A stretch of DNA of 64,000 bases, from assembly GCA_963739135.1 (NCBI GenBank), contig CAVTZG010000008.1, positions 186,001-250,000 of the forward strand. The letters run 5' to 3'. The translations under genes were made by a program, and so were the position numbers. Under the pieces are notes generated by a model. The model searched no databases. It was given only the letters and a program-made list of their open reading frames with translations, and had not been told where the DNA came from. The stretch comes from Palsa-504 sp963739135. Its GTDB lineage: Bacteria; Actinomycetota; Actinomycetes; Streptosporangiales; Streptosporangiaceae. This document shows positions 16,821-25,089 of this stretch, piece by piece; the first letter of the stretch is position 1; every line of letters begins with the position of its first letter.

Positions 16821-17393
16821 ATGTCACTGCGTCATGCTCTGCTCAACTTGCTGGCCGGCGAGCCCAGGAGCGGCTACGACCTGGCCCGCGTGTTCAGCGT
16901 CTCTATGGGGAACGTCTGGCCGGCCCAGCACAGCCAGATCTATCCGGAGCTGGCCAAGCTCCTGGCCGACGGCCTCATCCGGCAGACCGGCCAGGGCCCC
17001 CGCGGCCGCCGCATCTACCAGACCACCCCCGAAGGACTAGCCGAACTGCGGTCCTGGCTCCGCGACGCCGAGCCGGACTACTCCATCCGCCACCCGGCCC
17101 AGCTGCGCGCGTTCTGCGTGTGGGCCCTGCCCACCGAGGAGGCGCTGGCGCTGCTGGAGCGGGACCGCGCCGAGTACGTCCGGCACCTGGGCGACATCGA
17201 CCGCGCCCTGGCCAACGTCGACTGGTCCGCCAGCCAGCCGCAGCGCGCCAGCCGTCTGGTCATCGAGTTCGGCCGCCGCTTCTACGCCCTGCAGATCGAG
17301 TGGATCGACTGGGCGGCCGAGCAGATAGCAGCCGGCGCCCTGCAGCCCGGTAACCCGCCCCCGGGCGTCCCGGCCGCCGCGCTCCCCGGCTAG
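16821..17393 (+). CDS. PadR-family transcriptional repressor
   Basis: A 190-residue protein. The N-terminal 80 residues are a PadR winged helix (SLRHALLNLLAGEPRSGYDL, HSQIYPELAKLLADGLI, RRIYQTTPEGLAELRSWL) and the rest is the Vir-type C-terminal dimerisation helices. The start ATG at 16821 begins the conserved MSLRHALL segment; the longer frame from 16791 would overlap the operator. PadR proteins repress nearby exporter or detoxification genes and release DNA on ligand binding. The divergent DHA2 exporter and the two matching boxes make this a textbook pair. Confidence 0.93.
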   Translation: MSLRHALLNLLAGEPRSGYDLARVFSVSMGNVWPAQHSQIYPELAKLLADGLIRQTGQGPRGRRIYQTTPEGLAELRSWLRDAEPDYSIRHPAQLRAFCVWALPTEEALALLERDRAEYVRHLGDIDRALANVDWSASQPQRASRLVIEFGRRFYALQIEWIDWAAEQIAAGALQPGNPPPGVPAAALPG

Positions 17394-17429
17394 GGCACCG
17401 AAGATGCCGAGCCGACCAGCCATCGCGGC

Positions 17430-17447
17430 CTCTCAAGGCGTTGAGAG
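17430..17447. terminator. Stem-loop between convergent genes
   Basis: CTCTCAA-GGCG-TTGAGAG forms a perfect seven-base-pair stem with a four-base loop. It lies between the stops of the PadR gene and the GNAT gene. There is no T-tract, as is common in high-GC actinobacteria; it may serve both directions. Confidence 0.6.
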
Positions 17448-17458
17448 TGGGGAGCAGG

Positions 17459-17944
17459 TCAGGCACCGTGCAGGCGCCGGGTGAAGCGAACCCGGTCGCC
17501 GCCATGGCCGTCATAGCCGGAGGAAACCGGGATGCCGTCGACCTCTGCGTCGCCGGGCTCTAGCTGGAAACCCATCCGCCGGTGGAACGCGACCGAGCCG
17601 CGGTTCACCGGGGACGTGACCGCGCGGACCAGGACGCAGCCGCGAGCCTCGCCAGCGGCGAAGAACGCCTCATAGAGCAGGCGGCCGAGGCCGCTGCCGC
17701 GCTCGGCCGGATCCACGCCGACAAAGTGGATGTAGGCCTCGCCCGGCCTGGACTGGGAGATGAACCCGGCCACGAAGCCGGCCAGCTTGCCGTCGCGTTC
17801 CGCCGCGAAGCTGGTGTCGGTGAAGTGCTCGAAGAATAGCCGCGGAAGCTTGTCCGCCATCTGGCGGCCGCCCCACCACCGGTCGATGACCGAGATCACA
17901 AATGGGTAGTCGGCCGTGCTGAGCTGGCGGATCTGGAACGTCAT
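17459..17944 (-). CDS. GNAT-family N-acetyltransferase
   Basis: A 161-residue acetyltransferase from the ATG at 17944. It has FQIRQLSTADYPFVISVIDRWW at the N-terminus, an AYIHFVGVDPAERGSGLGRLL acetyl-CoA loop (motif A, R/Q-x-x-G-x-G/A form) near 85-105, and NRGSVAFHRRMGF (motif B) near 125-137. Substrate unknown. It follows the molybdenum hydroxylase large subunit by 37 bases on the same strand and may share its transcript. The longer frame upstream of 17944 is out-of-family sequence that overlaps the large-subunit stop. Confidence 0.85.
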   Translation of the reverse strand: MTFQIRQLSTADYPFVISVIDRWWGGRQMADKLPRLFFEHFTDTSFAAERDGKLAGFVAGFISQSRPGEAYIHFVGVDPAERGSGLGRLLYEAFFAAGEARGCVLVRAVTSPVNRGSVAFHRRMGFQLEPGDAEVDGIPVSSGYDGHGGDRVRFTRRLHGA

Positions 17945-17981
17945 GGTGCAACAGCCTCCACTGATACGGGCGGCAGCGTAT

Positions 17982-20321
17982 TTACTGGCCCGGGTCGGCT
18001 GCGGCAATGAGTTCCAGGATGCGAGCCGGAGGCAGGTGCTGCTCGTAGATCCGCACGCCGAAGGGTGCGAGCGCGTCCTCAATTGCGTTCACGACCGTGG
18101 GCGGTGCGACGATCATGCCGCCTTCGCCCACGCCACGGAAGTTGACGTCAGCGTCGAGCGGCACCGTCTCGAGGTGCTCAATCTCGATGCGGGGCACGTC
18201 ACAGGCGGTCGGCATCAGGTAATCCATGAACGTGGCTGACTGGAAGCTGCCGTCCTCGCCGTACGCCGATCGTTCGAGCAGCACCGCGCCGATGCCCTGC
18301 GCGATGCCGCCCCGGATCTGGCCCTCGACGACGGCGGGATTGATCAGGGCGCCGCAGTCCTCAACGGCGACATACCGCTCTACCTTCACGATGCCGGTCT
18401 CGGCATCGACGTCCACGATCGCGCAGTGCGTGCCGCCGGACCAGCCGCCTTGGCCGCCGTCGTACGTGGTCACCACCTCGAGCTCGACGCCCACGCCGGC
18501 CTCGAACTGCCCCGACGCGGCGCGTCGCGCGACCTCGCTGACGGCCATCGCGCTGTCCGGGTCTCCTTGCACCCAGACATTGCCGTCGGTGATCAGCAGG
18601 TCCTGCGCGCTGGCCTCCATGAGGTTCGCCGCGAAATCGAGCACCTTGGCCTTGAGCTCCCGAGCGCCATGGAGCGCCACCCCTCCGGTCATGGTGGCCG
18701 ACCGGCTGCCGCCGGTCAGTCCGAATGGGACGACGTCGCTGTCGCCGACGACGACGCGAACCTGTTCGAACGGCACGCCGAACTCGTCGGCGGCGATCTG
18801 GGCCAGGGTCGTCTGGTGGCTCTGGCCGTGCGGCATCTGGCCGGTGAACAGCGCGACGATGCCGTCTTCGGTGAGCCGGAGGCGCATGGACTCATTGCCC
18901 AGGGCGCCGTCGGGCCCGCGCGGGCCCGGAGCGGCCTCGATGAACGTTGCCACCCCGATGCCGAGGTAGCGCCCTCGCGCTCGTGCCTCGGCCTGCCGGC
19001 GCCGGAACGCGGGGAGGTCCACGATCCGGGCGACCCGCTCCAGTGACTCGCTGGTCGTTACTCCCGCCAGCGGACGCCCGGTGATCATCATGGCCGGCGG
19101 ATCGGTGCGCGCGGCGACGTTGCGCCGCCGGATCTCGACCGGATCGAGGCCGAGGTCTTTCGCGATCAGGTCCAGGACGCGTTCCCGCACGAACGTCTCG
19201 GACGCCCACGGCCCGCGATAGGCGACGTACGATGCCTTGTTCGTGATCGCCGCGGTTGACTCGAAACCCATGGCCGCGAGCTTGTACGGACCGGGCAGCA
19301 TGGCCTGCATGATGTCCGGGACCATCGTGCCCAGTCCGGGGTACGCGCCGGTGTCGATGACCATCTTCACGTCCAGCCCGAGCAGGTCGCCGTCGTCGCT
19401 GACCGCGGCCCGGACGTCGAAGCTCTCCTCACGCGCCTGTCCCGACGCGGTGAGGTTCTCGCCGCGGTCCTCGACCCACTTGACCGGCCGGCCGAGATGA
19501 CGCGAGGCGGCGGCCACGGCGAGTTCTTCGCGTGATGCGCCGATCTTCAGGCCGAACGAGCCGCCGATATCCCCGGCCAGGACACGCACCTTGGCACCCT
19601 CGAGGCCCAGGCGCGTGGCGACGCCATTCCTGGTGAGGTGCACGCTTTGCGTGGCCGCGTAGACCGTGATGGCACCTAGGGCGGCATCCCAGCTCGCGAC
19701 ACAGCCGCGTCCCTCCATGGGCACGTTCTGGTGCCGGTGCACGTCGATGTGGCAGTCGATGACGCGATCAGCATTGGCGAACGTGCTGGCGACGTCGCCG
19801 AACTCGTTGCGCGAGTGCGGGCGGGCGATGTTGTCACCCAGGTTCGCGAACAGCGGCGGGCTGCTCGGGTCGAGCGCGAAGGCGGCATTCACCACCGCAG
19901 GCAGGTCGTCGTACTCGACCTCCACCAGCTCGCAGCCGTCCTCGGCGAGGTAACGGCTCTCGGCGATGACGATCGCCACCGGATCGCCCATGAAGCGCAC
20001 CTTGTCCGTGGCGAGCAGGCTGAACTCTGGGGTGGGCCAGGTGCCACCGATAAGAGCCAGCAGCGGATCCGGCGCCGCGACCGTCATCGCCTCCAGATCG
20101 GCTCCGGTGAGCACCGCGACCACTCCGGGCAGCGCCCGCGCCGCCGAGACATCGACCGAGAGCACATGAGCGTGAGCCAGCGGCGAACGGGCGAACGCGG
20201 CGTGCAGCATGCCCGGCAGCTTGATGTCGTCGACGTACCGGCCCGCGCCGGTCAGGATGCGCGGGTCTTCCGAACGCTTGATGCTGGCGCCGGTGTAGCG
20301 CTCAGCCGCGATTGCCGTCAT
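17982..20321 (-). CDS. Molybdenum hydroxylase large subunit (xanthine dehydrogenase/CoxL-like)
   Basis: A 779-residue molybdopterin-binding subunit. It starts with TGASIKRSEDPRILTGAGRYVDD, carries GDIGGSFGLK for cofactor contact, an AYRGPWASE loop at the position where CO dehydrogenases have AYxCSFR (form I) or AYxGAGR (form II), and GVGEGG with the catalytic Glu near the C-terminus. The AYRG-PW loop argues against a true CO dehydrogenase; it fits the broad actinobacterial group of aldehyde, nicotinate or aromatic-hydroxylating enzymes. It is third in a unit with the FAD and [2Fe-2S] subunits, in the order M-S-L. Substrate not evident. Confidence 0.9.
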   Translation of the reverse strand: MTAIAAERYTGASIKRSEDPRILTGAGRYVDDIKLPGMLHAAFARSPLAHAHVLSVDVSAARALPGVVAVLTGADLEAMTVAAPDPLLALIGGTWPTPEFSLLATDKVRFMGDPVAIVIAESRYLAEDGCELVEVEYDDLPAVVNAAFALDPSSPPLFANLGDNIARPHSRNEFGDVASTFANADRVIDCHIDVHRHQNVPMEGRGCVASWDAALGAITVYAATQSVHLTRNGVATRLGLEGAKVRVLAGDIGGSFGLKIGASREELAVAAASRHLGRPVKWVEDRGENLTASGQAREESFDVRAAVSDDGDLLGLDVKMVIDTGAYPGLGTMVPDIMQAMLPGPYKLAAMGFESTAAITNKASYVAYRGPWASETFVRERVLDLIAKDLGLDPVEIRRRNVAARTDPPAMMITGRPLAGVTTSESLERVARIVDLPAFRRRQAEARARGRYLGIGVATFIEAAPGPRGPDGALGNESMRLRLTEDGIVALFTGQMPHGQSHQTTLAQIAADEFGVPFEQVRVVVGDSDVVPFGLTGGSRSATMTGGVALHGARELKAKVLDFAANLMEASAQDLLITDGNVWVQGDPDSAMAVSEVARRAASGQFEAGVGVELEVVTTYDGGQGGWSGGTHCAIVDVDAETGIVKVERYVAVEDCGALINPAVVEGQIRGGIAQGIGAVLLERSAYGEDGSFQSATFMDYLMPTACDVPRIEIEHLETVPLDADVNFRGVGEGGMIVAPPTVVNAIEDALAPFGVRIYEQHLPPARILELIAAADPGQ

Positions 20322-20335
20322 GGTTGCTCCCTCGC

Positions 20336-20806
20336 TCAGCGCTCACGGTTGCGCTCGGCGGCCAGCAGCACGCCGTCGATGATGCTCTGGTAGCCAGTGC
20401 ACCGGCAGATGTTGCCGGATAGCGCTTCGCGGATCTGCTGCTCGCCGGCGTCGGGGTGGTCGCTGAGCAGCGCGGTGGCCTGCATGACAAACCCCGGCGT
20501 GCAGAAACCGCACTGGAAGCTGTGCGAATCCCACATCGCTTGCTGCAGCGTGCCCAGCCCGCCGTCCGGGGCCAGCCCCTCGATCGTGGTTACCTCGCTG
20601 CCGGCGGCCTGGACCGCCAGCATCAGGCACGAGCGCACCGTCCGGCCGTCGACGATGACCGTGCACGCACCGCAGACCCCGTGCTCGCAGCCGACGTGGG
20701 TACCGGTGAGATTGAGGTCATCCCGCAGGAAGTCCGCCAGCGTCTTGCGCGCCTCCGGCGAACCCGTGCGCGTCGCGCCATTGACCCTCAAGGTGATGTC
20801 CACCAT
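20336..20806 (-). CDS. Molybdenum hydroxylase [2Fe-2S] subunit
   Basis: A 156-residue protein with two iron-sulfur centres. The plant-ferredoxin-like N-terminal cluster is ligated by CEHGVCGAC and a later Cys in SCLM near 40-60, and the C-terminal helical domain carries CGFCTPGFV and CRCTGYQ near 100-140. It shuttles electrons from the Mo centre to FAD in the trimeric enzyme. Both clusters are complete. It starts 3 bases after the FAD subunit stop and ends 14 bases before the large subunit. Confidence 0.95.
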   Translation of the reverse strand: MVDITLRVNGATRTGSPEARKTLADFLRDDLNLTGTHVGCEHGVCGACTVIVDGRTVRSCLMLAVQAAGSEVTTIEGLAPDGGLGTLQQAMWDSHSFQCGFCTPGFVMQATALLSDHPDAGEQQIREALSGNICRCTGYQSIIDGVLLAAERNRER

Positions 20807-20809
20807 CAG

Positions 20810-21681
20810 TCACTGCCTCTCGCGGGCATTGTCCGCAGCCGCTCGCAGGCCGCGACGCACGATAGCGGCCGCGACCGTCTTCCGGTAGTCCGACGACCCG
20901 TGCAGGTCGGTCGGCGGGTCGACATCGCCGGTCGCCCGGCGGGCCGCCTCATCGAACAGCTCCGTCGACGGCCTCTCGCCGACCAGCAGATCCTCTGCGG
21001 CGGCCGCCCGGACCGGCACATCAGACATGCCGGCAAACGCCAGCCGGGCATCGCTGATCGCGCCGTCGGAAAGCGTCAGTGACGCCGCCAGGCCAACAAT
21101 GGCGAAGTCACCGTGGCGCCGCGCGACCTCCTGGAAGCTGATCCCCGTGCCCCGTCCCGCGGCCGGGAAGCGGACCTCTACCAGTAGCTCGTCGGGACGG
21201 CGAGACGTGGTGAGGAAACCCTCGAACCACTCCGCTGCCGGGATGACCCGTTCACCCGACGGGCTACGCACCACGAACTCCGCATCGAGCGCCCGGGCGA
21301 CGGCCGGCAGCTCGGCGGCCGGATCGGCATGCGCCAGGCTGCCTCCTATCGTGCCGCGGTTGCGGATTGCTTCATGACCGATCAACGGCAGAGCGGCCGC
21401 CAGCAACGCACGGTATCGGCGACGGCCTCGGATTCCTCGGCCACGCACTCCCGCGTCATGGCGCCGATCGCCACCCAGCCGTCTATCGCCGACACCCCGG
21501 ACAGCTCAGCTATGCCGTTGATGTCGATGAGCACCGCCGGGCGGGCCAGCCGCAGCGCCAGCAGCGGTATCAGGCTCTGGCCGCCGGCCAGCACGCTCGC
21601 CTCGTCAAGGTGCTCAGCCAGCAATTCCACGGCTTCGGAAACGGTATTAGGCGCCTCGTAGTCAACCGGAGGCAATTTCAT
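20810..21681 (-). pseudogene. Molybdenum hydroxylase FAD subunit, frameshifted
   Basis: Frame 1 from the ATG at 21681 encodes the N-terminal 90 residues (YEAPNTVSEAVELLAEH, SVLAGGQSLIPLL, ID-x-NGIAELSG) of a CoxM/XdhB-type FAD domain, then runs into TGA near 21382. Frame 2 picks up at about 21412 with YRALLAAALPLIGHEAIRNR, the second FAD motif GTIGGSLAHADPAAELP, and the C-terminal domain, ending at 20810. Joined, they give a normal length of about 290 residues. A single-base change near 21410-21415 explains the split. Without it the trimeric enzyme would lack its FAD subunit, so it is either inactive or the base is an assembly error. Confidence 0.85.
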
Positions 21682-21992
21682 CGGCGGCCCTTCGATCCGT
21701 CAGCGGTGCACCCATAGCCTCTACGCTAGCTCCGGCCGCCTTGACAACTGTGGCCACGGCAACCACGGTCACTACAGCCATCTGTCCGGCCGCCCAGCCT
21801 TCGGCACGTGCGGTCAACTATGCGTTAGACAGCCACCGTACTGCGCAGCCCAGGGCGTGTGCTGCTGCGGGTGCCCTGCTGCCTGTCCTGGTCATGTGTT
21901 GTCGGGGGCCTGGTCAGTAGGGACCTTTGACCTGGCTGTCAAGTACGAAAGTCATCTTGTGGCTGGTGACGGGGAGTGCGCATGTTCGGGTC
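21682..21992. other. Divergent intergenic region
   Basis: About 310 bases between the FAD subunit and the mini NfeD-like gene. It holds a TTGACA at about 21741 but no convincing -10 at the right distance. No gene or RNA was recognised. Confidence 0.3.
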
Positions 21993-22172
21993 ATGTCAGA
22001 GTTTGGCGGGGATACAGGGTTGGCCGCCAATCCGGCTGGGCTTGCTGCGGAGTACCGGCGGCGGGGAGCGGTCCTCCGGCTCCTGCGACGGGACTTGGTC
22101 ATCCGCGCAGGTACCACCGTGGACGTCATCGAGATCGATGGCGCGACGGTCCTTGTCTATCCCTGGGGGTAG
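21993..22172 (+). CDS. Mini NfeD-like protein
   Basis: A 59-residue frame beginning MSEFGGDTGLAAN. Its second half (RAGTTVDVIEIDGATVLVYP) resembles the last strands of the NfeD OB-fold domain, where the pattern is AG-T-V-x-V-x-x-(I/V)-(D/E)-G-x-x-L-x-V-x-P. Normal NfeD proteins have 140 or more residues with membrane helices, so this is either a truncated NfeD or a free OB-like mini-protein. It ends 2 bases before the start of the SPFH protein, and NfeD and SPFH genes are classic operon partners. Upstream extension to 21927 has no support. Confidence 0.5.
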   Translation: MSEFGGDTGLAANPAGLAAEYRRRGAVLRLLRRDLVIRAGTTVDVIEIDGATVLVYPWG

Positions 22173-22174
22173 TT

Positions 22175-23143
22175 ATGATATGGCTTTACCTTTTCTTCGC
22201 CCTAGTGGCGGTGGTCCTGGTGGTGCTGGCGGTAATCAAGGCCGTCCAGATCATCCCGCAGGCGCGGGCGGCAAACGTAGAGCGGCTAGGCCAGTTCCGG
22301 AAGACCCTGAAGCCCGGGCTGAACTTCGTCGTGCCGTTCTTGGACCTGGTCAAGCCGCTGATCGACCTGCGCGAGCAGGTGGTGTCGTTCGAGGACCAGC
22401 CGGTCATCACGGAGGACAACCTGATGGTCCACATCGACACGGTGCTGTTCTTCCAGGTGACCGATCCGCGCGCGGCCGACTACGAGATCGTCGACTACGC
22501 TGAGGCGATCGAGCAGCTCAGCGCCACGATGCTGCGCAGCGTGATAGGAAGCATGGACCTGGAGCAGACCCTGACTTCCCGCGACCGGATCAACTCCATG
22601 CTGCGCGGCGTGCTCGACGAGGCGTCGGGCAAGTGGGGCATCCGGGTTACCCGGGTGGAGATCAAGGCCCTCGACCCGGCACCGAGCATCATGGACGCGA
22701 TGGAAAAGCAGTATCGCGCGCAACGCGAGAAGCGCGCCGCGATCCTGGTGGCGGAAGGTGACAAGCAGGCCGCGATCCTGAAGTCCGAAGGGGAGGCGAC
22801 CGCTATCGAGAAGGTCTTCAAGGCGATCCATGACGGCAAGCCGGACCCGGAACTGCTTGCCTACCAGTACGTGCAGGCGCTGCCGCAGGTCGCCCAGAGC
22901 CCGGGCAGCACAGTGTGGGTGATCCCGAGCGAGGTGACCACCGCCCTGAGCACTCTGAGCGGCGCGTTCGGGAATAGCAATGGAGACCCTGGCGTCGGCC
23001 GGCGCCCCGATGCGCCGCCACCGGGGCCCCGGCCCTTGCCCAGCCTGCCCGGCGCGCGGCCTGCTGGGGACGGGCGGCCGATTGGCGGGGAACCCGATGA
23101 TGGCGCGGAGCCCGGCGCCAGCGGGCCTCCCAAGGCGGCCTAG
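22175..23143 (+). CDS. SPFH/Band-7 family protein (QmcA/stomatin-like)
   Basis: A 322-residue protein. One N-terminal helix (IWLYLFFALVAVVLVVL) anchors it, followed by the SPFH domain (ERLGQFRKTLKPGLNFVVPF, REQVVSFEDQPVITEDN, VLFFQVTDPRAADYEI) and a coiled coil with EKQYRAQREKRAAILVAEG. The tail of about 55 residues is Pro/Gly-rich. These proteins form large membrane scaffolds that regulate proteases such as FtsH and organise lipid domains. The ATG at 22175 follows the upstream stop by 2 bases; no other ribosome site is clear, so translation is coupled to the mini NfeD-like gene. Confidence 0.9.
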   Translation: MIWLYLFFALVAVVLVVLAVIKAVQIIPQARAANVERLGQFRKTLKPGLNFVVPFLDLVKPLIDLREQVVSFEDQPVITEDNLMVHIDTVLFFQVTDPRAADYEIVDYAEAIEQLSATMLRSVIGSMDLEQTLTSRDRINSMLRGVLDEASGKWGIRVTRVEIKALDPAPSIMDAMEKQYRAQREKRAAILVAEGDKQAAILKSEGEATAIEKVFKAIHDGKPDPELLAYQYVQALPQVAQSPGSTVWVIPSEVTTALSTLSGAFGNSNGDPGVGRRPDAPPPGPRPLPSLPGARPAGDGRPIGGEPDDGAEPGASGPPKAA

Positions 23144-23316
23144 CCTCAGAATCTGACGGCGAGGTCCACGGTGAGCAGCGCGCTGACTGCTATGCCGCTG
23201 GCCGGTCATCATCAGCGACGCCGTCCGCCGCGGCTATGCCCGGAAAGAGGGAGCTCGCGTAGCCCGAAGCCGGTAAGCGCGGACGAGCCGGGTCAGTAGT
23301 TTTACTGGTCAGTGAT

Positions 23317-24549
23317 CTAACTGGCAAGCTTCCTGCGGGCTCGATCCTGCTGTTCAACAGCGTGATCGGCCGACGTCGGCACGATCTCTGAGTCTGGGCT
23401 TGGCAGAGCGTGCCGTGGTGGCTGCCGGTGCGGCTGTGACCACTCATCGGCCATATGCGTCATCGGCGGCAGTTCGCCATGTGACTGGTCAGCCGCGTAT
23501 CCCACCCGCATGATCATCTGCGGCAGTTCGGCGTATCGCCACCGCCACGGCCACCGGCGGTCCCGGCCTTCGAGGTCGTCACGCTCAAGCGGCTGGGTCA
23601 GGAACGACGTCGACAGGCCGTGGCGCGCCTGCTCATCATGCCTCAGGAAGTGACGACGCGCCGGGAAACCGTACCGGTGCGGAGCGTGGTACCGTGCGGC
23701 CAGGCCATACCGAGCCGACACCGACCAATGGGTTCCGGTCAGGATGGCGCGCTGCAGGGCCTGGCCGGCCTGGAGCCAGTCAGCAGGCCCGTCGTCGTCC
23801 GTGGACAGCGCCATCAGTTGCGGCTTGCGCTCGAAACGCCGCTTTTCGCCGCCGTCCCAGAAGTCCTTCCGGGTGCGCGGGTAGCGGTTCTTCGGAGGCG
23901 GCCCGTAATTTGCCGGAGAAACGTGATTCCGGAATGGCGGGATGAATGCCGGATCGCTGTCGACTTTGGCGGCCAGGCGCATCCACGTCTTGGCCTGGCG
24001 GCGGTTGAGGAGCCGAAGGTAGGCGCCTTCCTGGGCAGCAGCGTCTTCCATGGCCGTGATGATGGGAAGCGGCGCCGGGAGAATCCTGTACGGCTGGCGG
24101 CTCGTGTGACGTGGCTTGATCGCCGCATAGAGCCCTTGCTCCCAGGTACGAGGCTTCTTGACCCGTCCGGTCACGATCTCGACCAACGCAAGCAGCACGG
24201 GGCCATGCATGGGCTCGGCATATTTGGGGTCGGGCAGTTGCCACACCATGAGATCGTGTCCTGTCATCCGGATGGCCAGCCGCAGGTTGAACAGGGCGGC
24301 GCCGCAGCTGATGACGTCCTCACGTACGCGCGCCCGGGCCGCACCGTCGCGGGCGCGCGCCCGGGCCGCACCGCCGCGGGCGCGCGCCCGGGCCGCACCG
24401 CCGCGGGCGACCGGGCTGGCGCTCAACCACAACTCGATCTGGTCAGGGGGGCGGAACTGGAACCACCACGGCCGCGTGTTGAAGACGGACGGCGCTCTCT
24501 GGACAGCCTGAACTATTCGCTCAATGTCAGGCAGGAGGTCGTATGACAT
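23317..24549 (-). CDS. Acg-like nitroreductase-fold protein
   Basis: A 410-residue protein whose N-terminus (VQAVQRAPSVFNTRPWWFQF) and central segments (CGAALFNLRLAIRMTGHDL, TSRQPYRILPAPLP) match the Acg/Rv2032-type nitroreductase-like family of actinobacteria. These are flavin-binding proteins linked to dormancy in mycobacteria. A 29-residue insert of GGAARARAR-type units, encoded by a 27-bp tandem repeat, sits after the first strand; it is strongly basic and absent from usual members. The C-terminus is Pro/Arg/His-rich. It converges on the SPFH gene across 170 bases. Confidence 0.75.
   Translation of the reverse strand: MSYDLLPDIERIVQAVQRAPSVFNTRPWWFQFRPPDQIELWLSASPVARGGAARARARGGAARARARDGAARARVREDVISCGAALFNLRLAIRMTGHDLMVWQLPDPKYAEPMHGPVLLALVEIVTGRVKKPRTWEQGLYAAIKPRHTSRQPYRILPAPLPIITAMEDAAAQEGAYLRLLNRRQAKTWMRLAAKVDSDPAFIPPFRNHVSPANYGPPPKNRYPRTRKDFWDGGEKRRFERKPQLMALSTDDDGPADWLQAGQALQRAILTGTHWSVSARYGLAARYHAPHRYGFPARRHFLRHDEQARHGLSTSFLTQPLERDDLEGRDRRWPWRWRYAELPQMIMRVGYAADQSHGELPPMTHMADEWSQPHRQPPRHALPSPDSEIVPTSADHAVEQQDRARRKLAS
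24328..24410. repeat. 27-bp tandem repeat (three copies) in the Acg-like gene
   Basis: Three copies of a 27-base unit rich in CGCGCGCCCGGG occur in frame. They encode nine-residue GGAARARAR units with Gly/Asp and Ala/Val variations. Because the unit length is a multiple of three, copy-number change would not break the reading frame. Confidence 0.85.
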
Positions 24550-25089
24550 AGCACACCTCAATACTCTGGCGTCCGTATCACGGCTACGCCTTAGCCCAGG
24601 GTGGCACCGGTCAATGGTCCGTTCGCGAGTGCCGTTCGCCCCTGTTCCGCGGGACGTTCGTCGGTCCGGGCGAGACCTAACACCAAAGGATATGGGGGGG
24701 TTCCGGACCCGTGACCTGTGGCTTTGCGGAGTTGATAGCCGTGCCCACCGCCGGCCGCACCCGTCGGACCCGGCGCGTATGACCACGGCCCGTTCGGCAT
24801 AATTCAATTTTTCCGAACGAGCCAGACCGCCGGGGTCACCAGAACGCCGGCCGCCAACCGCCAGGACGCCGCCGGGAGTCGGCACCCGGGCCGACCTGGA
24901 TCACGGGCCAGGGCATTGACCGGGGTCTGGCCCGGGCGCGACCAGCCTTCCGCAGCGGCATCGTGGAGGCCAGGATCGGCCCGGATGGCATGGGCCGGCG
25001 CCAGGTGCATCAGACCGCCGGAAGGGCAGAATGGGCAGGGAAATCATGACCGCGTCGCTCACCTATCAGGGGACCAGGACGGAGGAGAA
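24550..25089. other. Intergenic region upstream of the M20 amidohydrolase
   Basis: About 540 bases between divergent genes. It includes AAGGATATGGGGGGGTTCC around 24687-24705 and TTCAATTTTTCCGAACG near 24803, the most AT-rich short stretch nearby. No gene or RNA was recognised. Confidence 0.3.

Noticed and set aside
17982..21681. Aerobic CO dehydrogenase (coxMSL)
   Set aside because: Gene order fits, but the active-site loop AYRGPW matches neither form I nor form II CO dehydrogenase.
23620..24546. 308-residue plus-strand frame
   Set aside because: Antisense of the Acg-like gene; composition biased and no domains.
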